DNA of 12,295 nucleotides from an uncultured Chloroflexota bacterium (GTDB lineage Bacteria; Chloroflexota; Anaerolineae; Aggregatilineales; Phototrophicaceae): assembly GCA_937870805.1 (NCBI GenBank), contig CALMZT010000418.1, positions 1-12,295 of the forward strand, in the 5' to 3' direction. The translations under genes were made by a program, and so were the position numbers. A model generated the notes under the pieces. That model had not been told where the DNA came from. It ran no database searches and was given only the letters and a program-made list of their open reading frames with translations. Of the stretch, positions 6,580 to 12,264 are shown piece by piece. The first letter of the stretch is position 1. Each line of letters starts with the position of its first letter.

Positions 6580-7128
6580 TTAGCCCGAACGGGTACGTAC
6601 AGTGTGAACCACAACAGAGTTGCTGTTCAGCGGCAGGCGTGATTCGCGGCGCGTCACCTCAATGACTTCGAGGTCGCCGGGATCACCCTCCGTCGTGATG
6701 TACTTTTGCAGCGTCATGCCCAACGGCTGTGAAAACAGCACCGCGAACATCATCATCAACATGACCAGCGGCAGGCGGTCTACCACATTGCGACGGCTGC
6801 TGCCTGTCATGGTGGCGGCGGCAACGAGTGTCGTGAGTGTGCCCGCCGTAACGTAGTTCGTGCCGCAGTTGGGATGTACCGCGAGGGTATGTTCACCGTT
6901 TTTCATGCGGCGTAAGGCGTCAGTCACCGCCGTTTCGATGAGTTCTGTGGGCACGTCACCAAAGAGAAAGAAGCCGGAATCCGTACTACGTCCCGACATA
7001 CGCAGATTTTTGATGCGTGACGACAGGACATGAATCGTCGCATGTTCTAAGCCATGATTGCGCCGCGTGCGCCGGATGAGCGGAAACTCTAGCGCGGGAC
7101 GCAATAATTGGGCAAGTTGTTCAATCAT
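6580..7128 (-). CDS. DUF6391-like membrane protein with HxxEH motif
   Basis: 182 residues, start ATG 7128 with GGAG at 7139-7136, seven bases upstream. An in-frame ATG much further upstream would add 68 residues that look non-coding and cross the promoter region. The N-terminal half is soluble and carries RRNHGLEHATIHVL, where His25-x-x-Glu28-His29 is followed by His33. Then come SGFFLFGDVPTE and LAVHPNCGTN (His85, Cys88). Two hydrophobic segments follow (about 93-107 and 119-138), then a polar tail. The NHxLEHAT and HPNCGTN blocks match what I recall of DUF6391, a family of Cyanobacteria and Chloroflexota without known function. The conserved His, Glu and Cys could bind a metal; HxxEH is also the zinc motif of M16 peptidases, but overall similarity to those is not evident. 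It is divergent from the PPC-repeat gene. Confidence 0.75.
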   Translation of the reverse strand: MIEQLAQLLRPALEFPLIRRTRRNHGLEHATIHVLSSRIKNLRMSGRSTDSGFFLFGDVPTELIETAVTDALRRMKNGEHTLAVHPNCGTNYVTAGTLTTLVAAATMTGSSRRNVVDRLPLVMLMMMFAVLFSQPLGMTLQKYITTEGDPGDLEVIEVTRRESRLPLNSNSVVVHTVRTRSG

Positions 7129-7144
7129 TGAAGGTCTCCAAATA

Positions 7145-7176
7145 CGGCACTGTGCCGACATCATAAAATTAGTATA
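7145..7176 (-). promoter_or_regulatory. Possible promoter and leader palindrome of the DUF6391-like gene
   Basis: Reverse-strand TATACT at 7176-7171 is a plausible -10, with no clear -35. Downstream of it, in the leader, lies the perfect palindrome CGGCAC-T-GTGCCG (7145-7157), about 15 bases before the ribosome binding site. It could be an operator or a small hairpin. Confidence 0.35.
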
Positions 7177-7321
7177 AACGGTTTCCGACGCAACGCCTAC
7201 GCTTAACCCATTGTGATAACTTCCATCACCACAAATTCGTGGAACTGTATTACACTGAGAGTCGTCTATAGGTGTGTTCATCGTGATATGAATACCACAA
7301 ACCTTATTTAAGGAGCGAAGA

Positions 7322-8743
7322 ATGCGACACACAACGAAATGGCTTTTGGGGCTTGCCCTGCTTATTCTGTTGATGGCACTGCCGCTGATGGCGATTCAGG
7401 CGCAAGAATCGAGCTTGCAGACCACAACGCCAGCGCCAACACCAGTTGGTACCGCAACGCTGCCATTTGCGGGCGGAAGCGACGAAGATGAAGACATCGA
7501 GGTGATGGAATACGGCGACAGTGTAGAAGGTGCACTGACGAATTCTGAGCCGACACAGACCTATGAGTTTGAAGGTGAAGCGGGCGACAGCGTGACCATT
7601 ACCATGACGGGTCCGTTTGACACCTACCTCGTGCTGCAAGATGACAGTGGCTTTGAACTCACTTACGACGACGACAGCGCTGGCAACCTGAATTCGCGTA
7701 TTTCGGCGTTCGCTCTGCCGTACACAGGCACTTATTACATTGTCGCGCAGAGCTTCGGCTATCGCTCGAGCGGTTCAGCCGTAGAAGGCGCGTATACGCT
7801 GCGCCTGAACCTGACAGAAGTACGCGACATCGAATACACGCAGGAAGTCGAAGGCGAACTCAGCGAATCCGAGCCGAGCACACTGTTCCGCTTCCGGGGT
7901 GAGTCGGGTGATTTGATCGCGGTGACTGTGACCGCCGACAACTTCTCACCGTATGTCATCGTTACTGGACCAGATGGCTATCAATTTGCTTACAGCGACT
8001 ACTACAACACCGGGCGCGTTGCCGTTGTGGGTCCGACCAGCTTGTACCAGACAGGTGATTACACCGTCAACGTTTCTACCAGCAGCGGTATCTCTGCTTC
8101 AGGTAACTTTACGTTAGTGGTTGAGCGCATTGAACTGACAGAAATTGAATTTGACGAAGAGACAGAAGTCGAACTGAGCGGCGGTTTGCCAGCCTACTTC
8201 AGCTTTGAGGCGAACGCGGGCGAACTCATCAATATCAGCGTCGACAGCAACAATTCCATCGACACTCGTATTGATGTCCTTGACCCCAGCAGCTACAACA
8301 TCTATTCAGATGACGACAGCGGCGCGGGCTTCGATCCTGAAGTTAACCGTTTAGTGATCTCAACGACGGGCACGTATACCGTTGTCCTGCGTCCGTTTGC
8401 CGACAGCGGCGAAGGCGCAGTGACGATGACAGTTTCACGCGCCGAAGTCCCCTCGTTGGATGATGGTCCGCAGGTGCTGGAATTGGGCGAAAAGCAGCAG
8501 CGCGGCGTGGTAACCTTTGAAGCTGAAGCGGGCGAAGAATACACGATCAGCTTCAGCGACATGGGCGGCGCGCAGCCTTACATCACCATCTCACAGGATG
8601 GCTTCACGATCACCACGATCAGCAGTGGTCCAGTGAACGGTTTGTCAGTGACAATCACCGCAACCAGCGATGGTCCTGTGCAAATCCAGGTCGAAGACTA
8701 CAGCTATTCTAATGTCTCGATGACGATTGAGCTAGAGAACTAA
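7322..8743 (+). CDS. Secreted protein with four PPC-type beta domains
   Basis: 473 residues. Residues 1-28 are a signal peptide (HTTK, Leu-rich core, AIQAQ). A Thr/Pro-rich linker to about residue 48 and an acidic stretch SDEDEDIE follow. The rest is four related beta-sandwich units at about 61-164, 169-268, 273-373 and 384-471. The first three contain the marks of bacterial pre-peptidase C-terminal (PPC) domains: G-x-L-x-x-x-x-P-x-x-Y/F-x-F-x-x-x-A/S-G-D/E, then D-x-x-x-x-V/L-x-D/G-P-x-G, the acidic YDDDSAGN or YSDDDSGAG loop, and TGTYTVxV at the end of each unit. The second and fourth have lost the acidic loop. Such domains usually accompany secreted peptidases, but no catalytic domain is present, so a cell-surface binding or structural role is the best guess. 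AAGGAG (7310-7315) fixes the start. Monocistronic, ending at a terminator. Confidence 0.85.
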   Translation: MRHTTKWLLGLALLILLMALPLMAIQAQESSLQTTTPAPTPVGTATLPFAGGSDEDEDIEVMEYGDSVEGALTNSEPTQTYEFEGEAGDSVTITMTGPFDTYLVLQDDSGFELTYDDDSAGNLNSRISAFALPYTGTYYIVAQSFGYRSSGSAVEGAYTLRLNLTEVRDIEYTQEVEGELSESEPSTLFRFRGESGDLIAVTVTADNFSPYVIVTGPDGYQFAYSDYYNTGRVAVVGPTSLYQTGDYTVNVSTSSGISASGNFTLVVERIELTEIEFDEETEVELSGGLPAYFSFEANAGELINISVDSNNSIDTRIDVLDPSSYNIYSDDDSGAGFDPEVNRLVISTTGTYTVVLRPFADSGEGAVTMTVSRAEVPSLDDGPQVLELGEKQQRGVVTFEAEAGEEYTISFSDMGGAQPYITISQDGFTITTISSGPVNGLSVTITATSDGPVQIQVEDYSYSNVSMTIELEN

Positions 8744-8768
8744 GCTCTCGACGCTAGGAATTACTAGA

Positions 8769-8796
8769 GGGCGAGCCATGATGGTTCGCCCTTTTT
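8769..8796 (+). terminator. Terminator after the PPC-repeat gene
   Basis: Stem GGGCGAGCCA (8769-8778) / TGGTTCGCCC (8782-8791) with one G-U pair and a TGA loop, then TTTTT. It belongs to the same sequence family as the hairpins at 1060, 6538 and 11376. Nothing convincing is seen between here and the glnQ stop at 8918. Confidence 0.85.
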
Positions 8797-8917
8797 GTTG
8801 GTCTTTTCTTGCAAGATCATACAATACCTCCTTCTCTCGTCAAGAAACGACAAAATCCACGCCTCCGCAAAACGGTTGCATGGTCTATCGGTATATGCTT
8901 AGGGAAGAAGGTCGTAA

Positions 8918-9682
8918 CTAGAGAATTTGCGAGAGGAACAACTGCGTGCGCGGATGATGCTCCACGCCCTCCGCAAAGAAATGTTCTGGCGTGCCTTGCT
9001 CCACGATGCGCCCCTGATCGAAGAACAGAATACGATCTGCCACCTCACGCGCAAAGCCCATCTCATGCGTGACGCACAACATGGTCATGCCCGATTTCGC
9101 CAGTTCCTTCATCACATCCAGCACTTCTTTAATCATCTCTGGGTCAAGCGCCGATGTTGGCTCGTCAAACAGCATGATTTTTGGTTCCATCGCCAGCGCA
9201 CGCGCAATCGCCACACGCTGCTGCTGCCCACCGGAAAGCTGCCCCGGATATTTGCGTGCCTGTTCGGGGATGCCTACGCGCTGAAGCAGTTCCATCGAGC
9301 GCGCTTCGGCTTTTTCACGGGGCCAGCGCCGTACTTGCATCGGCGCAAGCGAGATGTTGTCCAATACTGTCAGATGTGGGAACAGGTTGAACTGCTGGAA
9401 CACCATGCCAATCTCCTGACGGATGGCGGCAATGTTACGGATGTCGTTGCCCATGCGGATGCCGTCAACGATGATGTCGCCTTCCTGATGTTCTTCGAGG
9501 CGGTTGATGCAGCGAATAAACGTCGATTTTCCCGACCCCGAAGGACCGATAATTACCAGCACTTCTCGCGGCTGCACTTCGACGGTGACATCGCGCAGCA
9601 CTTGAAAATCACCGAACCACTTGTTGACGTTGCGGCAAGCGATAATCGGATCCTCAGTTTTGATTTTGCCATCCTGCATCAT
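8918..9682 (-). CDS. glnQ: Polar amino acid ABC transporter, ATP-binding protein (GlnQ family)
   Basis: 254-residue cytosolic ATPase, complete. Walker A is GPSGSGKST (46-54), the Q-loop region VFQQFNLFPH (94-103), signature LSGGQQQR (149-156), Walker B with D-loop IMLFDEPTSALD (169-180) and switch His206 (VTHEM). The FQQFNLFPH and VTHEMGFAREVADR blocks are typical of the glutamine / polar amino acid branch (PAAT family). It would energise uptake of an amino acid such as glutamine or glutamate; the exact substrate cannot be told. GAGGAG at about six bases before ATG 9682 supports the start; a second ATG follows directly. Neither permease nor binding protein is adjacent, since the gene upstream on the same strand is SelW-like. 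It is not a candidate ATPase for the glucose importer, which would need an MsiK-type subunit. Confidence 0.9.
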   Translation of the reverse strand: MMQDGKIKTEDPIIACRNVNKWFGDFQVLRDVTVEVQPREVLVIIGPSGSGKSTFIRCINRLEEHQEGDIIVDGIRMGNDIRNIAAIRQEIGMVFQQFNLFPHLTVLDNISLAPMQVRRWPREKAEARSMELLQRVGIPEQARKYPGQLSGGQQQRVAIARALAMEPKIMLFDEPTSALDPEMIKEVLDVMKELAKSGMTMLCVTHEMGFAREVADRILFFDQGRIVEQGTPEHFFAEGVEHHPRTQLFLSQIL

Positions 9683-9801
9683 TCGCGCTCCTCAAATGTA
9701 CAAAAGCTTATTTACGGAAAGCGGCGCATCCATCAGCCCGCCACTTACACAACCCTCTAATTTGAAACCCTGCGCTGCGCCTTGAACATCAAGACAAGCA
9801 G

Positions 9802-10092
9802 TTATGACGACGAATCTGATTTGCTGCCGCGTAACGTCGCCAGCGCTTGCACGATCAAGTCCTTGATTTCGCCCGGCTCAGCATGGCGCTTCAAGAGCTT
9901 CTTGGAAAACACCAACTCGCCGTTGATAACCACTTCAAATTTGCCGCCCGACGAGGGCAGCAGCACCCACGAGCGAATGAAAGCTTCGATTTCCCGTTCA
10001 CCCAACACTTCTGCCGTCAAACTGACGACACGCGGAGCGTAGTTTCAAACCGCGCAGTATTCGATCTGAATATCCATTAGACCAAGCTGCAT
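9802..10092 (-). CDS. SelW/Rdx-family selenoprotein with in-frame TGA (Sec)
   Basis: Read through one in-frame TGA (10047-10045), this gene encodes 96 residues. The N-terminus has DIQIEYCAVU, so the TGA sits at the second position of the CxxU/CxxC redox motif of SelT/SelW/SelH (Rdx) proteins (Cys13, Sec16). After NYAPRVVSL the remainder gives PSSGGKFEVVINGELVFSKK and KRHAEPGEI, both diagnostic of bacterial Rdx proteins. These are small thioredoxin-like redox proteins of the cytosol. The ATG at 10092 has GAGGAAGGG at 10107-10099; the internal ATG at 10077 is the alternative (91 residues). A hairpin fitting a bacterial SECIS follows the TGA. The downstream reading frame is intact with conserved motifs, which argues against a pseudogene. 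TGA is a stop elsewhere (1096), so this is not a code change. Sec machinery genes are not in the window. Confidence 0.85.
10012..10030 (-). promoter_or_regulatory. Putative bacterial SECIS hairpin
   Basis: In the mRNA, UGUCGUC (10030-10024) pairs with GACGGCA (10018-10012) including one U-G pair, and encloses the 5-base loop AGUUU. The stem starts 15 bases after the UGA and the loop G (10022) is 23 bases after it, within the spacing known for bacterial SECIS elements that bind SelB. It lies inside the coding sequence, as expected in bacteria. Confidence 0.65.
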
Positions 10093-10146
10093 GACTAACC
10101 CTTCCTCATTCACAACGCACACACAAATAAACACACTGATATAATA

Positions 10147-10175
10147 GGATTGTCGAATGATTATAGCAACAATCC
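10147..10175 (-). promoter_or_regulatory. Promoter of the SelW-like gene within a dyad
   Basis: Reverse strand TGCTATAAT (10168-10160) is an extended -10 promoter (TGN then TATAAT); the expected transcript start near 10153 leaves a leader of about 60 bases. The -10 is flanked by the inverted repeat GGATTGT (10147-10153) / ACAATCC (10169-10175), spacer 15. Such a placement would let a repressor block RNA polymerase. In the same divergent gap, forward TTTTCA (10191-10196) and TATTAT (10213-10218), 16 bases apart, form a weak promoter for the FHA gene. Confidence 0.55.
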
Positions 10176-10272
10176 AAAAAACTCAGTAATTTTTCACGCC
10201 AGTTCATTTGCATATTATTCGAGCCTCAACGACAATAAAGATACGGGCTTTGAACAACCAGAGGACTAAGCG

Positions 10273-11028
10273 GTGAGCGAGTTACAGGACATCTTCAACG
10301 AATATGCGCGGATGCGTAAAAACGGCTTGGATGCCAAAGTTGCTCTCCACGCACTGCGTCATTATATTGAGCCGCTGCAAAAGCCGCAGCGTGAACAATT
10401 GGCACAACTCTTGCGCAATTGGGAAGCGGGGGAGGTATCAAAGCCCAAAACCACGACGCAGACCAATCCCGATGCAACCCTGTCCGTGCGCCCGCTTGGA
10501 CTGCCGACTGCGGAACCAAGAGTGAATACGAATAGCCAAATTCGCAAGATCGGAGCGCCCACTAATCCGCAGCCCATCGGCGATCAAACCGATCTTGGCG
10601 AACTACAGGGACGTTTTGATACGCGCACCTTGCTTGACGAAAACTCGCGCGTTAGTCAGGATTATTTTGGTCCCTCGACGGTGATGGTATTACAGGTACG
10701 CGGCACGAATCAGGCGTTTGAAGTACGTCCACAGCAGTACACCCACGATATTGTCGTCGGGCGCGGTTCAGAACAGAGCGCGATGCATCCTGATATTGAT
10801 CTCGAAGCCTTTCAGGGAGCAGAATTGGGTGTGTCACGGTTGCATATGTCAATGCGCTATGACGCAGAGCACAATGCCATTCACATTTATGATTTAGGGA
10901 GTTCAAACGGGTCATATCTGAACAACCAGCGTCTGAACCCCCATGAAGTGCGTTTCTTGCGCGATGGTGACCAACTGCGTTTAGGGCGCATGATCATCCA
11001 GGTGCAGTTTAAACACCCACCGCGCTAG
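10273..11028 (+). CDS. FHA-domain protein with helical N-terminal domain
   Basis: 251 residues, GTG start at 10273 with AGAGGA at 10260-10265. Residues 1-52 are predicted helical (ELQDIFNEYARMRKNGLDAKVALHALRHYIEPL). A Thr/Pro-rich flexible linker runs to about 105. The C-terminal forkhead-associated domain (about 135-248) shows GRG with Arg164, the GVSRLHM block (Ser188, His191) and LGSSNGSYLN (208-217); these are the residues that bind phosphothreonine peptides. The protein is therefore probably a reader of Ser/Thr kinase signalling, but no kinase lies here. The N-terminal domain resembles unassigned segments of Chloroflexota FHA proteins, from memory only. No signal peptide or membrane helix. 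The stop codon overlaps that of the convergent small gene. Confidence 0.88.
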   Translation: MSELQDIFNEYARMRKNGLDAKVALHALRHYIEPLQKPQREQLAQLLRNWEAGEVSKPKTTTQTNPDATLSVRPLGLPTAEPRVNTNSQIRKIGAPTNPQPIGDQTDLGELQGRFDTRTLLDENSRVSQDYFGPSTVMVLQVRGTNQAFEVRPQQYTHDIVVGRGSEQSAMHPDIDLEAFQGAELGVSRLHMSMRYDAEHNAIHIYDLGSSNGSYLNNQRLNPHEVRFLRDGDQLRLGRMIIQVQFKHPPR

Positions 11029-11234
11029 TGTAAGAACGGGGTGTGTCCATTGTCGCTGCGGCTGAGCATTTGATGTGCCTGCGCCCAACGCAGCCCCTCG
11101 ACGAATTGCTCAGGCGTTAAACCGGTTTCTTCCGCCAATTCAATTTCTTCCCAGTGGCGTCCGGGTTTTTCTGAAGCGACAGTCAGAATGACCATAGCGT
11201 AAAACTCGGCAAGACTGCTTGCTTGTGCTGACAT
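11025..11234 (-). CDS. Small hypothetical protein, winged-helix-like
   Basis: 69 residues starting at ATG 11234, chosen because AAAGGGG lies seven bases upstream; an ATG at 11261 would put nine extra residues over that site. The sequence SSLAEFYAMVILTVASEKPGRHWEEIELAEETGLTPEQFVEGLRWAQAHQM reads as helices with a turn at ETGLTPEQF, like a small helix-turn-helix or winged-helix protein, but I do not recognise the family (motif continues to a short polar tail). Its last four bases (CTAG) overlap the end of the FHA gene tail to tail. It could be a DNA-binding regulator; this is a guess. Confidence 0.6.
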   Translation of the reverse strand: MSAQASSLAEFYAMVILTVASEKPGRHWEEIELAEETGLTPEQFVEGLRWAQAHQMLSRSDNGHTPFLH

Positions 11235-11375
11235 TCTTTTGCCCCTTTCATGCAAACCCAAACATTCAACACTCTAGTATATCATACGCTACATTTCAAT
11301 TACTGAAAATAGAATGATAGTCTAGGACGATTGCATCAAAATCACAACTTGGATCAAGAAAGGTCAAGAATATCA

Positions 11376-11434
11376 TTGTAGGGGCGAACCTGTGTGTTCG
11401 CCCGATGCTCAGCCCTGTACGCTTGTCCCTACAA
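11376..11434. repeat. 59-base hairpin element with terminal inverted repeats
   Basis: Outer inverted ends TTGTAGGG (11376-11383) and CCCTACAA (11427-11434) enclose an inner perfect stem GGGCGAAC (11382-11389) / GTTCGCCC (11396-11403) with loop CTGTGT. No T run follows and no gene ends nearby, so it is not a terminator here. It is the fullest copy of the hairpin family at 1060, 6538 and 8769, and resembles the short GTAGGGGCGA repeats scattered in Chloroflexota and cyanobacterial genomes (recalled). A small non-autonomous mobile element is plausible. Confidence 0.55.
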
Positions 11435-11486
11435 ATATGTTGTGAACCCTTGTAACCTTCAAACTAAATTTGATGTGATTGCCCTG

Positions 11487-11499
11487 AATGATAATCATT
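11487..11499. promoter_or_regulatory. Fur-box-like palindrome without an obvious target
   Basis: AATGATAATCATT is a perfect palindrome around a central A and is identical to the central 13 bases of the classical 19-bp Fur box; the three bases on each side do not match. It lies about 90 bases upstream of the tRNA promoter and about 250 bases upstream of the leftward small gene. No iron gene is adjacent. Confidence 0.4.
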
Positions 11500-11590
11500 G
11501 CTGAATAAATAATAAATATTCCTTTAAAATGAAGGTGGGCTATATACAGTGTGAAGAATATGTGCTATTCTGGGATCATTGCAATTGCAC

Positions 11591-11619
11591 TTGACAGCTA
11601 AATACAAAGGGCTTAGAAT
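11591..11619 (+). promoter_or_regulatory. Sigma-70-type promoter of the tRNA gene
   Basis: TTGACA (11591-11596), 17-base spacer, TAGAAT (11614-11619). The expected start near 11626 leaves a leader of only a few bases before the tRNA. This is the best promoter in the window. Confidence 0.85.
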
Positions 11620-11632
11620 GCTCTTCACGCAC

Positions 11633-11705
11633 GGGCCTATAGCTCAGTTGGGAGAGCGCTTCAATGGCATTGAAGAGGTCAAGAGTTCGAGTCTCTTTAG
11701 GTCCA
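11633..11705 (+). tRNA. tRNA-Ala (anticodon GGC)
   Basis: A 73-base cloverleaf with all parts paired. The acceptor GGGCCTA pairs with TAGGTCC and includes the G3-U70 wobble that marks alanine tRNAs. The D stem is GCTC/GAGC, the anticodon stem CTTCA/TGAAG with loop ATGGCAT (anticodon GGC at positions 34-36), the variable loop AGGTC, and the T stem AAGAG/CTCTT with TTCGAGT. Discriminator base A. The 3' CCA is not encoded (next bases ACC), so CCA-adding enzyme is required. It reads GCC and GCU codons. Promoter and terminator lie directly on either side. Confidence 0.97.
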
Positions 11706-11726
11706 ACCCCGGTGAAGTTTCCTTAG

Positions 11727-11755
11727 CCCTTTCGTCCCCGATGAAGGGGTTTTTT
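11727..11755 (+). terminator. Terminator of the tRNA gene
   Basis: Stem CCCTTTCGT (11727-11735) / ATGAAGGGG (11741-11749) with two G-U pairs, loop CCCCG, followed by six T. It starts 22 bases after the tRNA. Confidence 0.85.
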
Positions 11756-11775
11756 CGTAGAAAGGCACACTGGCT

Positions 11776-11937
11776 GTGGCGAAAACAAAGCGTAATGTCC
11801 TGGATGATATTGTCGATGGTGTCCGCGAAATTCTGCGCGATTTTGATCGCTTGTTAAATCCACAGCAAAAACAGCAGCGCGTGCTTGTCCCCATCCCGGT
11901 ACGCAAACCGCAGCAGCGTCCGCGACCAGACCGCTAA
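11776..11937 (+). CDS. Small basic hypothetical protein (53 residues)
   Basis: GTG start; the product begins MAKTKRNVLDDIVDGVREIL, continues RDFDRLLNPQQKQQ, and ends in a Pro/Arg-rich tail RKPQQRPRPDR. The first 30 residues would form an amphipathic helix; the tail is basic and disordered. A weak GAAAGG at 11760-11765 lies ten bases upstream, and no ATG is available in frame after the TAG at 11758. The gene sits between the tRNA terminator and its own T-rich terminator, with coding-like third-position use, which supports it despite the small size. No family is recognised; the basic tail could bind nucleic acid, which is a guess. No clear promoter is seen, so read-through from the tRNA promoter is possible. 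Confidence 0.6.
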   Translation: MAKTKRNVLDDIVDGVREILRDFDRLLNPQQKQQRVLVPIPVRKPQQRPRPDR

Positions 11938-11965
11938 ATCTTCCATCCACCTATATAAACACTGG

Positions 11966-11991
11966 AAGGCGTCTAAAGTTACGCCTTTTTT
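11966..11991 (+). terminator. Terminator after the 53-residue gene
   Basis: Stem AAGGCGT (11966-11972) / ACGCCTT (11981-11987), loop CTAAAGTT, ending in six T (11986-11991). It begins 28 bases after the stop codon of the small gene and supports that gene being transcribed as a unit. Confidence 0.8.
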
Positions 11992-12146
11992 GATTCACTT
12001 CACTTTTTCGTAAGGAATTTGCGCCGCGATAGCCTCGCAGCATAGACTTGCGGTGAGGTGGTCGTAATGGCTGCGTCTCTGGCGTACACGTCACCGTTGG
12101 TACGTAGTAAGCGGCGGGCGGGAGTGGTGAACACTGAGGCTGCGTA

Positions 12147-12174
12147 GTTGGGCGTACCAATGTGTGCGCCCAAC
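12147..12174. repeat. 11-bp hairpin related to the GGGCG repeat family
   Basis: GTTGGGCGTAC (12147-12157) pairs with GTGCGCCCAAC (12164-12174), with one T-G pair in RNA; loop CAATGT. Like the element at 11376 it has GGGCGNAC on the left, a TGT-containing loop and CGCCC on the right. No T run follows, so it does not look like a terminator. Confidence 0.5.
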
Positions 12175-12221
12175 CATGTATATCCTTGAAAACCACCACA
12201 CCCACGTTAGGCGGGGTGCAT

Positions 12222-12251
12222 TTCAAAATGGGGGCGAGAATGCGATATACT
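12222..12251 (+). promoter_or_regulatory. Possible promoter at the right edge
   Basis: TTCAAA (12222-12227), 18-base spacer, TATACT (12246-12251). The expected start near 12258 lies only a few bases before the ATG at 12265, so the transcript would be almost leaderless. Confidence 0.35.
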
Positions 12252-12264
12252 GCAATAAAAAGCC

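Larger units (their letters stand above)
11235..11632. other. 398-base intergenic region
   Basis: No convincing gene is seen here. The stretch holds the hairpin element at 11376, the Fur-box-like palindrome at 11487, an AT-rich segment (about 11500-11530) and the tRNA promoter at 11591. Base composition is more AT-rich than the neighbouring genes. Confidence 0.6.
11992..12264. other. Gene-poor region at the right end
   Basis: No gene can be supported in this stretch. A leftward frame covers 12226-11951, but it has no ribosome binding site, no recognisable motif, and runs through the terminator at 11966. The region holds the hairpin at 12147 and a possible promoter at 12222. Confidence 0.5.

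Noticed and set aside
7211..7236. TTGTGAT...ATCACCACAA as a second CRP-type site
   Set aside because: The arms need a one-base bulge and the spacer is not six, so it does not fit the TGTGA-N6-TCACA pattern.
7129..7332. 68-residue N-terminal extension of the DUF6391-like protein
   Set aside because: The extension crosses a promoter-like TATACT and the start of the divergent gene; the ATG at 7128 has a good GGAG and begins the conserved part.
8302..8562. Antisense frame inside the PPC-repeat gene
   Set aside because: A Ser/Thr-rich shadow of the repeat-coding strand without its own start signals.
8927..9760. Long forward open frame (277 codons) opposite glnQ
   Set aside because: It lies entirely antisense to a gene with every ABC ATPase motif. 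Its product is His/Arg/Phe-rich with no family pattern, as expected for a shadow frame.
10045..10047. TGA read as a general code change or as a nonsense mutation in a pseudogene
   Set aside because: TGA ends the DUF6585-like gene normally, so there is no code change. The position exactly in the CxxU motif, the intact frame after it and the hairpin favour selenocysteine.
11951..12226. Leftward 91-codon frame at the right end
   Set aside because: It has no ribosome binding site or recognised motif, and it reads through both the hairpin at 12147 and the terminator at 11966.
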